The notes: a model not told the origin generated them from the sequence alone. A stretch of DNA of 64,000 nucleotides from Burkholderiales bacterium (GCA_019749945.1 JAIEPF010000010.1:124001-188000); one strand, 5' to 3'. Shown: positions 20,100 through 28,788, counted from the first letter of the stretch. Translations and numbers: made by a program.

Positions 20100-21431
20100 T
20101 TAGGGGTTTTTCGCGATTTGCGGCGGTGCAAGAGGCGGATTTTTCGAGAAATAACGCTTGATGCCGTTAAATATCGCTTCGGCCATCTTGTGCTGGTAGG
20201 CCGGATTTTTCAGTTTCTTTTCCTCGTCCGGATTGCTGATGAACGCGGTCTCGATCAGGATCGACGGGATATCCGGCGCCTTGAGCACCGCGAAACCGGC
20301 CTGCTCGACATAATTTTTGTGCAGCCGGTTGATGCCGCCCATCTCCTGCAACACCGCCTTGCCCAGTTTCAGGCTGTCGTTGATCGATGCGGTCTGTGAA
20401 AGATCGAGCAGGGTCTGTTTCAGGTACGGATCCTTGATGCCGAGGTTGACGCCGCCGATCAGGTCGGCGTCGTTTTCCTGCTTGGCCAGCCAGCGCGCGG
20501 CCACCGAAGTCGCGCCGCGTTCCGACAGCGCGAATACCGACGAGCCGTTGGCCGAGGGCTTGATGAAGGCATCGGCGTGTATGGATACGAACAGGTCGGC
20601 GCGCACCCGCCGCGCTTTTTCGACGCGGACATGCAGCGGGATGAAAAAGTCGCCGTCGCGGGTCAGCACCGCGCGCATGTTGGGCTCGTTGTCGATGCGT
20701 TCCTTCAGTTTTTGTGCGATGGCCAGCGTCACGTGTTTTTCCAGTGTGCCGCTGCGACCGCGCGCGCCGGGATCCTCGCCGCCGTGACCGGCGTCAATGG
20801 CGATGGTGATCAGCCGTTCCGAAGGCGGGCGTGCCGCACGAGGCGCGGGTTTGGGAGCGGCCGGGGATTCGTTTTTGGCGATGACGGGCGGCGCTGCGGT
20901 TTCCGGCGCGGATGCTGCTGCCTCGGCCGGGTTGGCCGCGGATGCGGAGGTTTCGCGATTCTTCAGGAAAGCCAGCAGAGGGTCGGGCGGTTCCAGCGGA
21001 TAAACGTCAAGCACCAGCCGGTGGCCGTATTCGCCGATCGGCGCCAGTGCGAAGGCTTCGGGTTTGACCCGCGCCTTCAAGTCGAACACCAGGCGCACAA
21101 CACCCGGCTTGAAGCGGCCGACACGCACGCCCTTGATATAGGGATCGTTGGCGCTGATCTTGGCGGCGAGTTCATTGAGCGTCGCACTCAGCGCGACGTC
21201 TTCAAGGTCGAGTACAAGCCGGTCGGGATTGTCGAGGCTGAACAGCGCGTGTTTTACCGGCCGCTGCGACTCGATGGTGACCCGCGTGTAGTCGGGCGCC
21301 GGCCACACCCGCGTCGATGTCACCAGTACATCGGCGGCGAACGCAGGCAGGCATGAGGTCAGCAGACCGAACGCGAGCGCGGCAACGCGGCCTTGCAGCA
21401 GGTGTTGCAGTTTACGGAAGGGCTTGGGCAA
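20100..21431 (-). CDS. amiC: N-acetylmuramoyl-L-alanine amidase (AmiC type)
   Basis: Periplasmic zinc amidase that splits septal peptidoglycan. About 443 residues: signal peptide ending SCLPAFA-A, AMIN domain (about 35-130), Pro/Ala linker, then Amidase_3 with ITIAIDAGHGGEDPGARG, FVSIHADAF and ILIETAFISNPDEE (zinc and catalytic residues H, H, E). The start is uncertain. No ATG fits; a TTG at 21431 gives a clean signal peptide but lacks a visible Shine-Dalgarno, and an ATG at 21614 inside tsaE would add an unlikely 60-residue leader. Follows tsaE directly. Confidence 0.93.
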   Translation of the reverse strand: MPKPFRKLQHLLQGRVAALAFGLLTSCLPAFAADVLVTSTRVWPAPDYTRVTIESQRPVKHALFSLDNPDRLVLDLEDVALSATLNELAAKISANDPYIKGVRVGRFKPGVVRLVFDLKARVKPEAFALAPIGEYGHRLVLDVYPLEPPDPLLAFLKNRETSASAANPAEAAASAPETAAPPVIAKNESPAAPKPAPRAARPPSERLITIAIDAGHGGEDPGARGRSGTLEKHVTLAIAQKLKERIDNEPNMRAVLTRDGDFFIPLHVRVEKARRVRADLFVSIHADAFIKPSANGSSVFALSERGATSVAARWLAKQENDADLIGGVNLGIKDPYLKQTLLDLSQTASINDSLKLGKAVLQEMGGINRLHKNYVEQAGFAVLKAPDIPSILIETAFISNPDEEKKLKNPAYQHKMAEAIFNGIKRYFSKNPPLAPPQIAKNP

Positions 21432-21478
21432 AACGCGGGGTAAAACAGGGCTGGATGCCCTTGGGCAGAGGACGGGTC

Positions 21479-21937
21479 TCAGTATGTCAGCTTGTCGAGA
21501 CAACGCCGGCCAACCTCCGTGTGTGCAGTGATGGTGGTGCTGCGGCCCTGCGCTTCGGCACGCATATCGATTTGCAGATCCGCGGCTGGCAGGTCGGGCG
21601 CTTTTTCCGGCCATTCGACCAGGCATATGGATTCCGCATTGAAGTATTCCCGGAAACCCGTTTCCTCCAGTTCCCGCGGGTCCAGGAACCGATAAAAATC
21701 AAAGTGATACAAGTATAACCTAGAAAATTGATAAGGTTCAAGCAGGGTAAAAGTCGGGCTTTTGACCCGACCCTCGTAACCCAGGCCGCGCAGGATGCCG
21801 CGGGCCAGCGTGGTTTTGCCGGCGCCCAGATCGCCGCGGAGATGGATGACCATGCCCGGCGCCAGCAGGGGCGCCAGCGCGCGACCCAGCGCCAGGGTGT
21901 CGTCTTCGGTTGCGAGAAAGCGGGTAGCCTTAGTCAT
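21479..21937 (-). CDS. tsaE: tRNA threonylcarbamoyladenosine biosynthesis ATPase
   Basis: ATPase that helps TsaB/TsaD make t6A37 in ANN-decoding tRNAs. 152 residues with Walker A GDLGAGKTT (about 35-43), SPTFTLLEPY and the typical LVEWPEKA. ATG at 21937. It lies next to amiC, a common pairing in beta- and gammaproteobacteria. Confidence 0.95.
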   Translation of the reverse strand: MTKATRFLATEDDTLALGRALAPLLAPGMVIHLRGDLGAGKTTLARGILRGLGYEGRVKSPTFTLLEPYQFSRLYLYHFDFYRFLDPRELEETGFREYFNAESICLVEWPEKAPDLPAADLQIDMRAEAQGRSTTITAHTEVGRRCLDKLTY

Positions 21938-21961
21938 CGAAAAGTCAAAAGCGAAAAGCTT

Positions 21962-22081
21962 TAGCCACAGAGGACACAGAGTTCACAGAGAAAACCACAG
22001 CGCGCCGGTGTTTTGATGCGGATAATGGTTTTGTGGGCCTTGGTTTTGATTTTCTCTGTGTCCTCTGTGAACTCTGTGGCA
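21962..22081. repeat. CACAGAG inverted-repeat element, copy 1
   Basis: Left arm (21964-21994) begins GCCACAGAGGACACAGAG; right arm (22051-22080) is its near reverse complement. Each arm has three CACAGAG heptamers at 9-bp spacing, in swapped linker order. The 55-bp centre is unrelated to the other copies. It fills the tsaE-queG divergent gap. Confidence 0.85.
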
Positions 22082-22102
22082 AGGTTTTGAATTTGATTTG
22101 TA

Positions 22103-23179
22103 ATGACTGATTACAACACTTTGCTCGCCGATATTCGCCGCTGGGGCGCGGAACTCGGTTTCCAGCAGATCGCGGTCGCCGACTGCGACCTGGCCCGGGC
22201 CGAGCCGCGCCTCGCGGAATGGCTGGCGCGCGGCTGGCACGGCGACATGGATTATATGGCACGCCATGGCGTGAAACGCAGCCGTCCCGCCGAGCTGGTG
22301 CCGGGCACGCTGCGCGTGATTATTGCGCGGCTCAATTACACGCCCCCCGCCGCGCGCGACAGCTGGGCGGTGATCAATGACGATACGCGCGCCTTCATTT
22401 CACGTTATGCCACGGGGCGCGATTATCACAAGGTGTTGCGCGGCAAGCTGCAGCAGCTGGCAACGCGGATTGAAGGGGCTGCGGGTCCGCACCGTTACCG
22501 CGTGTTCACCGACAGCGCACCGGTGATGGAAGTGGCGCTCGCTGAAAAAGCCGGCCTCGGCTGGCGCGGCAAACACACGCTGCTGCTCAACCGCGAAGGC
22601 GGCTCGGCGTTTTTCCTGGGCGAGATTTACACCGATCTGCCGCTGCCGGTCGATGGCGCGCAGGAGGAACATTGCGGCACCTGCAGCAAATGCATAACCA
22701 TCTGCCCGACCCGGGCCATCGTGGCACCCTACCAGCTCGACGCGCGGCGCTGCATTTCCTATCTGACCATCGAGTTGAAGGGCAGCATCCCCGAGGCGCT
22801 GCGGCCGCTGATCGGCAATCGCGTTTATGGCTGCGACGACTGCCAGCTCGTCTGTCCGTGGAACCGTTTCGCGCAGGTCACGACGGAGGATGACTTTGCG
22901 GTGCGCAACGGCCTCGACGATGTGGCGCTGGTCGAATTGTTCGCCTGGGATGAGGCGACCTTTGCCGCGCGGCTTGCCGGCAGCGCGATCCACCGCATCG
23001 GGCATGAACGCTGGCTGCGCAATCTCGCGGTGGGCCTGGGCAACATCAAAACTGCGGCACGCGGTTCACCGGAAATCATCGCCGCGCTGCGCGCGCGCGC
23101 CGATCATCCGTCAGCCCTGGTGCGGGAGCATGTGGCCTGGGCGCTGGAGCGCCACGCCGGTAAAACCCGGGGTTTTTAA
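22103..23179 (+). CDS. queG: Epoxyqueuosine reductase
   Basis: Last step of queuosine synthesis in tRNA: cobalamin- and Fe-S-dependent reduction of epoxyqueuosine. 358 residues. Two 4Fe-4S clusters: CGTCSKCITICP (about 190-201) and CDDCQLVCPW (about 237-246); cobalamin-binding region around YRVFTDSAPVMEVALAEKAGLGW. A HEAT-like C-terminal segment follows. ATG at 22103; the CACAGAG element lies just upstream. Confidence 0.97.
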   Translation: MTDYNTLLADIRRWGAELGFQQIAVADCDLARAEPRLAEWLARGWHGDMDYMARHGVKRSRPAELVPGTLRVIIARLNYTPPAARDSWAVINDDTRAFISRYATGRDYHKVLRGKLQQLATRIEGAAGPHRYRVFTDSAPVMEVALAEKAGLGWRGKHTLLLNREGGSAFFLGEIYTDLPLPVDGAQEEHCGTCSKCITICPTRAIVAPYQLDARRCISYLTIELKGSIPEALRPLIGNRVYGCDDCQLVCPWNRFAQVTTEDDFAVRNGLDDVALVELFAWDEATFAARLAGSAIHRIGHERWLRNLAVGLGNIKTAARGSPEIIAALRARADHPSALVREHVAWALERHAGKTRGF

Positions 23180-23691
23180 GCGGTTTTTCCGGATTCGCCC
23201 AGAGTGACGGTCTGGTGCAGGTCGCGGCGCATGCGGATCGCGGGCTCGATGTTCTGGTAATAACCGGCGATGTACTGTTGGTGGCGGAAACCCAGCGCTT
23301 CGTAAAAACTGCGCGCGGCAAAATTGTTGGCGCGCATTTCAACGCCGATGTGGTCGATGCCCGCGGTCAGCGCCGATTCGATCAACCACTCGATCATCGC
23401 CAGGCCGATGCCGCTGCGCTGGTACGCCGGTCTGACGGCGAGCAGCGACAGATGGATCTTGCTGTCGCCGAATTCGGCAATCGCAAATCCGGCGAGGCGG
23501 TCGGGTGTGTTCGAAAACGGCGTTTCCGCCGCCAGCACACAGGTTTCGCGGGCGCGCAGCGCGCGCGCCACGCGTGTCGGATGCCAGGTCCAGCCGCGCA
23601 GGCCGACTTCAATCAGGCAGCGCGACATTACGGCGATTTCGTGGATATCGCCGCCGTCAGCCGGTCGCAATCGATAAGGGGTCAGGGACAC
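23176..23691 (-). CDS. GNAT acetyltransferase (RimI-like)
   Basis: 171 residues. GNAT core with acetyl-CoA loop VRPAYQRSGIGLAMIEWLIE and the C-terminal NNFAARSFYEALGFRHQQY. It resembles RimI-type N-acetyltransferases; the substrate cannot be fixed from sequence. The start is GTG at 23691. Its 3' end overlaps that of queG by 4 bp on the other strand. Confidence 0.85.
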   Translation of the reverse strand: MSLTPYRLRPADGGDIHEIAVMSRCLIEVGLRGWTWHPTRVARALRARETCVLAAETPFSNTPDRLAGFAIAEFGDSKIHLSLLAVRPAYQRSGIGLAMIEWLIESALTAGIDHIGVEMRANNFAARSFYEALGFRHQQYIAGYYQNIEPAIRMRRDLHQTVTLGESGKTA

Positions 23692-23713
23692 TGTGCCGCC
23701 AGTGTAGCGCAGG

Positions 23714-23992
23714 TCAGGTGTTCGCGTCGTGCAGTGCCGCGATCAGTTGCTGCCGGGATTCGGCATCCAGGCTGCGCGAATCAAGCACGAAGGCGCGCAG
23801 CGCCATGAAACGCCCGAGCTCGGCGAGTAATTCCGCGCGTTCCTCGATCAGACGGTTGAAATGCGCGTCGCGGGGCGCCACCGGCGCCGGATAGTGGTCG
23901 ATTTCGGCGCAGAGCCGCAACTTGCGCGTTTCGAGCGCGCGGGCGATGGCCTCGCAGGTGGCGGTGATCTGGTGGGTCGCGGCGCCGGTCAC
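23714..23992 (-). CDS. Small helical protein of unknown function
   Basis: 92 residues, GTG start at 23992, no signal peptide or Cys motif. Predicted almost wholly helical and rich in Glu/Arg/Leu (RLIEERAELLAELGRFMALRAF). It lies between msrB and the GNAT gene on the same strand, with no obvious Shine-Dalgarno. I do not recognise a family; codon composition matches its neighbours, which is why I keep it. Confidence 0.55.
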   Translation of the reverse strand: MTGAATHQITATCEAIARALETRKLRLCAEIDHYPAPVAPRDAHFNRLIEERAELLAELGRFMALRAFVLDSRSLDAESRQQLIAALHDANT

Positions 23993-24013
23993 AATGCCGG
24001 CAGTTTACGGCGG

Positions 24014-24571
24014 TTATGCGCTCCTGGGGATGAATTTGAGCGCCACGCCGTTGTTGCACCAGCGTTGCCGGGTCGGTGCCGGGCCATCCTCGAACACGTG
24101 GCCGTGATGCCCGCCGCAGCGCAGGCAGTGGTACTCGATGCGTGTCGCAAACAGCTGATTGTCCTTCTTGGTGCCGAACACGCCGGGAATGGTGGTGAAA
24201 AAACTCGGCCAGCCGGTGCCGGATTCGTATTTCATCTCGGAGGTGAACAGCGGCAGGTCGCAGCCGGCGCAGGCGAATACACCCGGGCGTTTTTCGGCAT
24301 TGAGCGGACTGGTGCCGGCGCGTTCGGTGCCTTCCTCGCGCAGCACCTTGTACTGGGCCTTGTCGAGGCGTTTGCGCCATTCGTCATTGGACAGTTTCAG
24401 CGGCTCGGTGGGCGCCGGCGCCTTGAAATTCGCAGCCAGCAGTGCGCGCCAGTTTTTCTGCATGTTTTCGATGTCTTTCATGGTGATCGCCGTGGCGGCC
24501 TGCGCCGCATTGAAAAGGGAGGGCCCCAGCGCTGCCAGCGCCAGGCTTTGCAAAAATCCGCGTCGTTTCAT
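24014..24571 (-). CDS. msrB: Tat-exported peptide-methionine (R)-S-oxide reductase
   Basis: Repairs methionine-R-sulfoxide in proteins. 185 residues. A twin-arginine leader (MKRRGFLQSLALAALG) predicts periplasmic location. Zinc Cys pairs CAGC (101-104) and CLRCGGHHGH; catalytic Cys C172 in RWCNNGVALKF, where RYCINS-type sequence is usual. ATG at 24571 with AAGGAG upstream. Unlike the selenocysteine-containing MsrB forms known elsewhere, this one has Cys at the active site. Confidence 0.93.
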   Translation of the reverse strand: MKRRGFLQSLALAALGPSLFNAAQAATAITMKDIENMQKNWRALLAANFKAPAPTEPLKLSNDEWRKRLDKAQYKVLREEGTERAGTSPLNAEKRPGVFACAGCDLPLFTSEMKYESGTGWPSFFTTIPGVFGTKKDNQLFATRIEYHCLRCGGHHGHVFEDGPAPTRQRWCNNGVALKFIPRSA

Positions 24572-24742
24572 ATTGGTTCTCCTTGATGGCCGTCTGACCG
24601 CGCAGGCGCCGGAAAATTCCGCAACTGCGGAGGCCGCCGGTCACGGGGTATCAGTCGCACCATTCTGGCAGTCCTTACGCAACACTGAAAGGCACAAGGC
24701 CGGATGCGCGATAATTCCCGACTTCCCAGAAAAAGCAATCCC

Positions 24743-25738
24743 GTGAAAACCATCCAGATCCATCACTACGGCGGGCCTGAAGTATTGCAGCGGGTCGATG
24801 CGCCGGTGCCTGCGCCAGCACCCGGCACGCTGCTGGTGCGCGTGCATCATGCCGGCATCAACTTCATGGACATCCATACCCGGCAGGGCAAGTACGAGCA
24901 GTCGCGGACCTACCCGGTGCGCCTGCCGTGCACGCTGGGCATGGAGGGCGCGGGCGTGGTGGCGGCCGTCGGCGAGGGAGTCACCACGCATTCGACAGGC
25001 GACCGCGTCGCCTGGTGCATCGTCTGGGGCAGTTATGCCGAATATGCGGTGGTGCCGGCGTGGCAGGCGGTGCAGGTGCCGGATGCGCTGCCGCTGGATC
25101 TCGCGGCGGTGTCGGTATTCCAGGGCTACACCGCGCATTACCTCGCGCACGACGTTGGGCAACTCGGTCCGGGCAAGACCTGCCTGGTGCATGCCGCTTC
25201 CGGCGGCATCGGCCAGGTGCTGATCCAGCTGGCGAAACGCAGTGGCGCGCGCGTGTTCGCCACCACCAGCTCGGAAGAAAAGGCCGCGGTCGCGCGCGGC
25301 CGCGGCGCGGAAGAGGTGTTCCTCTATGATGGCGGGCGTTTTGCCGATGCGGTGCGTGCGGCCACCGGCGGGCAGGGCGTCGACGTGGTCTTCGATTCCA
25401 TTGGCAAGGCGACGCTGCGCGACAGCTTCCGGGCGGCGCGCACCCGCGGCCTGGTCGTCAATTACGGCAATGTGTCGGGTTCGGTCAAAGACCTTGATCC
25501 GCTGGAACTCGGTGAATCGGGTTCCCTGTACCTGACGCGGCCGCGGCTGGCCGACCACCTGCGCGATGGCGCGGAAATACGCCGTCGCGCCGATGACATC
25601 TTCGGCGCGCTGCTCGACGGCTCGCTGAAAATCAGTATCGCCGGACGTTACACGCTGGACAATGTCGAGCTGGCGCATGCGGCCTATGAGGAGCGCCGCA
25701 TGGTCGGCAAGCCGGTGCTCGACATCATCAGTAAATAA
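24743..25738 (+). CDS. qor: Quinone oxidoreductase (zeta-crystallin-like MDR)
   Basis: NADPH-dependent quinone reductase of the medium-chain dehydrogenase superfamily, without zinc ligands. 331 residues from the GTG at 24743, which gives the family's usual short N-terminus (MKTIQIHHYGGPEVL); an ATG 13 codons upstream is possible. GHGINFMD-like HHAGINFMDIHTRQG, nucleotide loop HAASGGIGQVLIQLAK, C-terminal GKPVLDI. Confidence 0.88.
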   Translation: MKTIQIHHYGGPEVLQRVDAPVPAPAPGTLLVRVHHAGINFMDIHTRQGKYEQSRTYPVRLPCTLGMEGAGVVAAVGEGVTTHSTGDRVAWCIVWGSYAEYAVVPAWQAVQVPDALPLDLAAVSVFQGYTAHYLAHDVGQLGPGKTCLVHAASGGIGQVLIQLAKRSGARVFATTSSEEKAAVARGRGAEEVFLYDGGRFADAVRAATGGQGVDVVFDSIGKATLRDSFRAARTRGLVVNYGNVSGSVKDLDPLELGESGSLYLTRPRLADHLRDGAEIRRRADDIFGALLDGSLKISIAGRYTLDNVELAHAAYEERRMVGKPVLDIISK

Positions 25739-25764
25739 TTGATTTTATTGATGTTTATTTGATG
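25731..25764 (-). repeat. AT-rich dispersed motif, copy 3 (divergent)
   Basis: On the minus strand ATCAAATAAACATCAATAAA, matching the TATCAAYAAAA core of the other copies with more differences. It spans the convergent gap between qor and the DoxX gene and its edges enter both coding ends. Confidence 0.45.
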
Positions 25765-26228
25765 CCCAAGGGGTGATCCACCGTCCAGGCGCCGCCACCG
25801 CGACCGATCAGATACAACATCGGCACCGCCCAGGTCAGATGCGTGGGCCAGGCATCGGGATAGACAAAAATCTGGATGGTCGCGGTCATGCCGAGCAGCG
25901 CCAGCGCCGACAGCCGCGTAAAGAAGCCGAGCACCAGCAGGATCGGGAACAGGTGTTCGGCATAGGTCGCCATGTGCGCCGCGAATTCCGGCGGCAGCAG
26001 GGGCAGCTTGTACTCTTCTTCGAACAGCAGGAAGGTGCTGTCCTTGATGCTCAGCAGGCCTTCGACCTTGGTGCGCGCCGACAAAAAGAAAATCGCTGCG
26101 ATGGCGATGCGCGCCGCCAGTGCGATGAGGTTATGGCTGATCCAGCCCTGCAGTTGATCGGCAAGGCGGTTCCAGCGGCCGATGATTCCGCCGGCGGGTG
26201 TGTCTGTCATGGTGGTTGCGGAGTTCAT
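25755..26228 (-). CDS. DoxX-family membrane protein of the bufferin cluster
   Basis: 157 residues, about four membrane helices ([49 protein letters not shown]). DoxX proteins of this context (called GigT in the gold-induced gig operon) accompany DUF2282/MNIO/DUF2063 genes and may supply a redox function in the membrane. ATG at 26228 with AAGGA upstream, 20 bp after bufC; last gene of the minus-strand buf operon. Confidence 0.85.
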   Translation of the reverse strand: MNSATTMTDTPAGGIIGRWNRLADQLQGWISHNLIALAARIAIAAIFFLSARTKVEGLLSIKDSTFLLFEEEYKLPLLPPEFAAHMATYAEHLFPILLVLGFFTRLSALALLGMTATIQIFVYPDAWPTHLTWAVPMLYLIGRGGGAWTVDHPLGIK

Positions 26229-26247
26229 GGGTTTTCCTTGGGGGTGA

Positions 26248-27021
26248 TCAGGTGTTCATATCGAGCCGGCTGAATGCGCCGGCTTCGAGCAGATTGGCCA
26301 TCAAGCGGCCCAGATCGGCATCGGGCTCTACTTCGAGCGCAGCCTGCGCGGCATCGGCCAGTGTGCCGCCGGCGGCGCAGTTATCGAGGAATACGCAGCC
26401 GGCATGGTCCAGCGCGCGCCACTGCACGCTGTCCTGCGGCCGGGTGAGCAGTGCGCCTTCGCCCCGCCAGTCGATGTCGCCGTCGACCGCATCGTCGCTG
26501 CGATTGCGTGACCAGATGGTGTAGATCGGTGCGTCGGCGAACCAGGCCCAGCGCGTCGCGGCATGGGGCTGCAGCCGCGCGCGGAAAAAATTGCCCGAAG
26601 CAAGTTGTTGTGCTGCGGTGGGCAATAGGGCGTCTTCGGATGCCGCGACATGCGCCTCGGTCCAGAGCCGGTCGAGCCGCGCAACGCCGGGCAGGTAAGT
26701 CAGTTCCGCGGCAGGTTCGAACCGGGCGAGGAAATCGGCGAAATCCGCACCGTACTGCAGCAGCATCGGCAGCCCGGGCAGCGCATCGCGCGCGTAAATC
26801 GCGGCCGCCGCGCGCAGCCATTCTTCACCGACGATGCGGGAGACGGCGGGGTAGTTGGCCTGCAGCGCATCGATAGAGCTTTTCATGACGCTGTTGCGGT
26901 AGATCGCAAACGCCGGTTGTGCGGTCAGCGTCGCCAGTGCGGGGGATGCCGCATCGTCCTGTGCCAGCAAGGCCCGTGCGAAATCATCCTGAAAGCGGGC
27001 GAGTGCACCGACGGCAATCAT
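26248..27021 (-). CDS. bufC: BufC/HvfC-type RiPP partner protein (DUF2063)
   Basis: 257 residues. DUF2063 N-terminal domain (about 10-110: [38 protein letters not shown]) that, in MNIO systems, forms a heterodimer with the oxidase and presents the precursor peptide. ATG at 27021 overlaps the bufB stop as TAATG, indicating coupled translation. Found immediately between bufB and doxX. Confidence 0.9.
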   Translation of the reverse strand: MIAVGALARFQDDFARALLAQDDAASPALATLTAQPAFAIYRNSVMKSSIDALQANYPAVSRIVGEEWLRAAAAIYARDALPGLPMLLQYGADFADFLARFEPAAELTYLPGVARLDRLWTEAHVAASEDALLPTAAQQLASGNFFRARLQPHAATRWAWFADAPIYTIWSRNRSDDAVDGDIDWRGEGALLTRPQDSVQWRALDHAGCVFLDNCAAGGTLADAAQAALEVEPDADLGRLMANLLEAGAFSRLDMNT

Positions 27022-27860
27022 TAGGCGGCCTCCGCTACCGGAGGGCGCAGCAGGGCGGCTGCGTGGTCACGTTCTGCAAGCAGCACATCGAATGCGGGCA
27101 GATTGTCATCGCGTTCGATCAGCGTCGGCCGCGTGCCGATGCGGCGGATCAGGCGTTCATACAGCGCCCAGACTTCGGGGGCGACCGGCGCGTCGTGCGA
27201 ATCGACCAGCAGCGTGTTGCCGAGCCTGGGATCCGGAGCGTGACCGGCGAGATGGATTTCCATCACGGCCTCCCCCGGGAAGGCGTCGATGTACTCTTCG
27301 GCGGAATAACCCATGTTGCAGGCGCTGACGTACACATTATTGACGTCGAGCAGCAGACCGCAGCCGGTACGGCGCACAAGTTCGCGCAGGAATTCGGTTT
27401 CGCTCCATTCATGGCCGTCGAGCTTCAGGTAATGCGAGGGGTTTTCGACGGCGATGCGCTGCTGCAGCGCATCCTGTGTGCGGGATACATTGTCGGCTAC
27501 ACGCGCCAGCGCTTCCGTGGTGCGCGGGAAGGGCAGCAGGTCGGGGTGGTAGGCACCGCGCCAGGTTGACCAGGCGAGGTGTTCGGAAATGAGTGCGGGC
27601 TCTACACGCCGCGCGAGTTCGGCCAGTCTTTTGAGATGTGCTGCATCGGGTTCGGTATCGGCAGCGAGTGACAGCGCCACGCCATGCAAAGACAGCGGAT
27701 GTTTGCTGCGGATCGCTTCCAGCCATGCGAGACGGGGGCCGCCGGCGACCATGTAATTTTCGGGGTGCACCTCAAACCACAACCCCGCCGTGCTGCAGGC
27801 CAGCGCCGCGTCGTAATGCTGCGGCTTCAATCCGAGTCCGGCGTCGAGGAAGTGGGTCAT
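27021..27860 (-). CDS. bufB: MNIO-family multinuclear iron oxidase (DUF692)
   Basis: RiPP-modifying enzyme that, in characterised bufferin systems, oxidises precursor Cys residues to 5-thiooxazoles. 279 residues from ATG 27860; a GTG at 27881 is an alternative and neither has a Shine-Dalgarno. TIM-barrel iron ligands are in conserved positions: FEVHPENYM, SLHGVALS, SEHLAWS, VENPSHYL, LLLDVNNVYVSACNMG, EIHLAGH and DSHDAPV. Sits between bufA and bufC. Confidence 0.92.
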   Translation of the reverse strand: MTHFLDAGLGLKPQHYDAALACSTAGLWFEVHPENYMVAGGPRLAWLEAIRSKHPLSLHGVALSLAADTEPDAAHLKRLAELARRVEPALISEHLAWSTWRGAYHPDLLPFPRTTEALARVADNVSRTQDALQQRIAVENPSHYLKLDGHEWSETEFLRELVRRTGCGLLLDVNNVYVSACNMGYSAEEYIDAFPGEAVMEIHLAGHAPDPRLGNTLLVDSHDAPVAPEVWALYERLIRRIGTRPTLIERDDNLPAFDVLLAERDHAAALLRPPVAEAA

Positions 27861-27895
27861 GGCTGGAGGTGCGCTTTTCACGTTGGCAATTCGGC

Positions 27896-28183
27896 TTAGC
27901 TGGCTTTCAGCGAGCCGGTGCCTTTCGGGGTCTTGATGGCGGTGCAGGTGCCTTTGGCGACATATTTCCAGGCATTGGCCTGATAGTCGGTTTTGGAGGT
28001 GCCGGCGCAGGTAGTGCCAGGGCCCGCGGCGCAGTCGTTTTTGCCGGCGAGCGAGATGCCGTAGCAGCGTTCTTTTTCGCCCTTGATCGAGGCGCCCTTG
28101 TCCTGGGCGATGGCGGCGCCGGAAACGAGTGCGGCGCCGGAAACGAGGGCGGCGAGGGTGACGGCGAGGGATTTTGAGTTCAT
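27896..28183 (-). CDS. bufA: Bufferin precursor peptide (DUF2282, BufA1 type)
   Basis: 95 residues. Signal peptide ([28 protein letters not shown]) and a core with four cysteines C40, C51, C59 and C80 in the family pattern ERCYGI..AGKNDCA....TCAG...KGTC. Known bufferins are periplasmic copper-binding RiPPs whose Cys residues are modified by the MNIO enzyme. ATG at 28183 with AAGGAG at 28192-28197; an in-frame TTG at 28189 is less likely. A sigmaF-type promoter stands 85 bp upstream. Confidence 0.93.
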   Translation of the reverse strand: MNSKSLAVTLAALVSGAALVSGAAIAQDKGASIKGEKERCYGISLAGKNDCAAGPGTTCAGTSKTDYQANAWKYVAKGTCTAIKTPKGTGSLKAS

Positions 28184-28267
28184 GTGCAAAGCTCCTTGAC
28201 GGGTTTTGGGTAATCAGCCGCCCGTGCCGGCCTGGATGGGCCGGGTTACGGGCGGTCTGAGGGTTAA

Positions 28268-28293
28268 TTCGGCAGGAGGCTGCCTTTGGTTAC
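28268..28293 (-). promoter_or_regulatory. SigmaF-type ECF promoter of the buf operon
   Basis: On the minus strand GTAACC (28293-28288), 16 bp, CGAA (28271-28268): a perfect match to the GTAACC-N16-CGAA pattern that I recall for Caulobacter sigmaF. The bufA ATG is 85 bp downstream. Confidence 0.8.
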
Positions 28294-28317
28294 AGCCGGT
28301 CGAAAAAATATTCCGGT

Positions 28318-28614
28318 TTATTCCATCGAGGCGCCGGGAAACACGCCGCCGTGGCCGCCGGCAAAGCTGTGCTCGAGATTGCGCGGCGCAGACCGGACGG
28401 CATATTGTTCATTGTGCCCGCCGTCTTCACGTGCTGCCGACGGAAATACCGATTCCGCGCCGCTCAGTCCGCTGACGGCGGCGGGCAGCATGATGTTGAC
28501 GGAATGCGCCGAGTCTTCCTGTGCCGCGGAGGGGAACGGCGATGCCGCGTGGACAGTACCGGCGGCGGACAGCAGGACGGTGGTGATGATGGCTGCAAAG
28601 TTGTGCTTGGACAT
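28318..28614 (-). CDS. Small exported protein with FPSAA repeats (novel sigmaF regulon member)
   Basis: 98 residues. Signal peptide (MSKHNFAAIITTVLLSAAGTVHA-AS). The mature part has two repeats, ASPFPSAAQEDSAH and ESVFPSAAREDGGH, and a degenerate third at the end (GGHGGVFPGASME). No cysteine, so it is not itself a bufferin; Ser-, Ala- and His-rich. ATG at 28614 with AGGAGC upstream, and a perfect sigmaF-type promoter starting 63 bp further up. I do not recognise a family. Confidence 0.72.
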   Translation of the reverse strand: MSKHNFAAIITTVLLSAAGTVHAASPFPSAAQEDSAHSVNIMLPAAVSGLSGAESVFPSAAREDGGHNEQYAVRSAPRNLEHSFAGGHGGVFPGASME

Positions 28615-28676
28615 TTTGATGCTCCTGTATCGGATTGGTTGACCGGTCAACCGATGTTGGCCGGTGTGCAAGGTAA

Positions 28677-28702
28677 TTCGCGCTGGTCAGACCAACGGTT
28701 AC
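28677..28702 (-). promoter_or_regulatory. SigmaF-type promoter of the exported repeat protein gene
   Basis: On the minus strand GTAACC (28702-28697), 16 bp, CGAA (28680-28677). Leader to the ATG at 28614 is about 55 nt. Confidence 0.78.
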
Positions 28703-28745
28703 AGAAATCAGGCAAAATCGGCCGGGAATTTTTTTTCACTGTCCT

Positions 28746-28771
28746 GTAACCAACCCCGCCTGATCAACGAA
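28746..28771 (+). promoter_or_regulatory. SigmaF-type promoter of the sigma factor gene (autoregulation)
   Basis: GTAACC (28746-28751), 16 bp, CGAA (28768-28771), 17 bp before the TTG start of the ECF sigma gene. Back to back with the divergent copy at 28677-28702, 43 bp away. Confidence 0.8.
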
Positions 28772-28788
28772 TAGAAAGACAAGGACGC

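Noticed and set aside
21962..22081. CRISPR array from CACAGAG repeats
   Set aside because: Units are 7 bp with 2-bp linkers and form an inverted pair; no spacers and no cas genes.
24014..24571. MsrB as another selenoprotein
   Set aside because: The catalytic position is a Cys codon (C172), no in-frame TGA.
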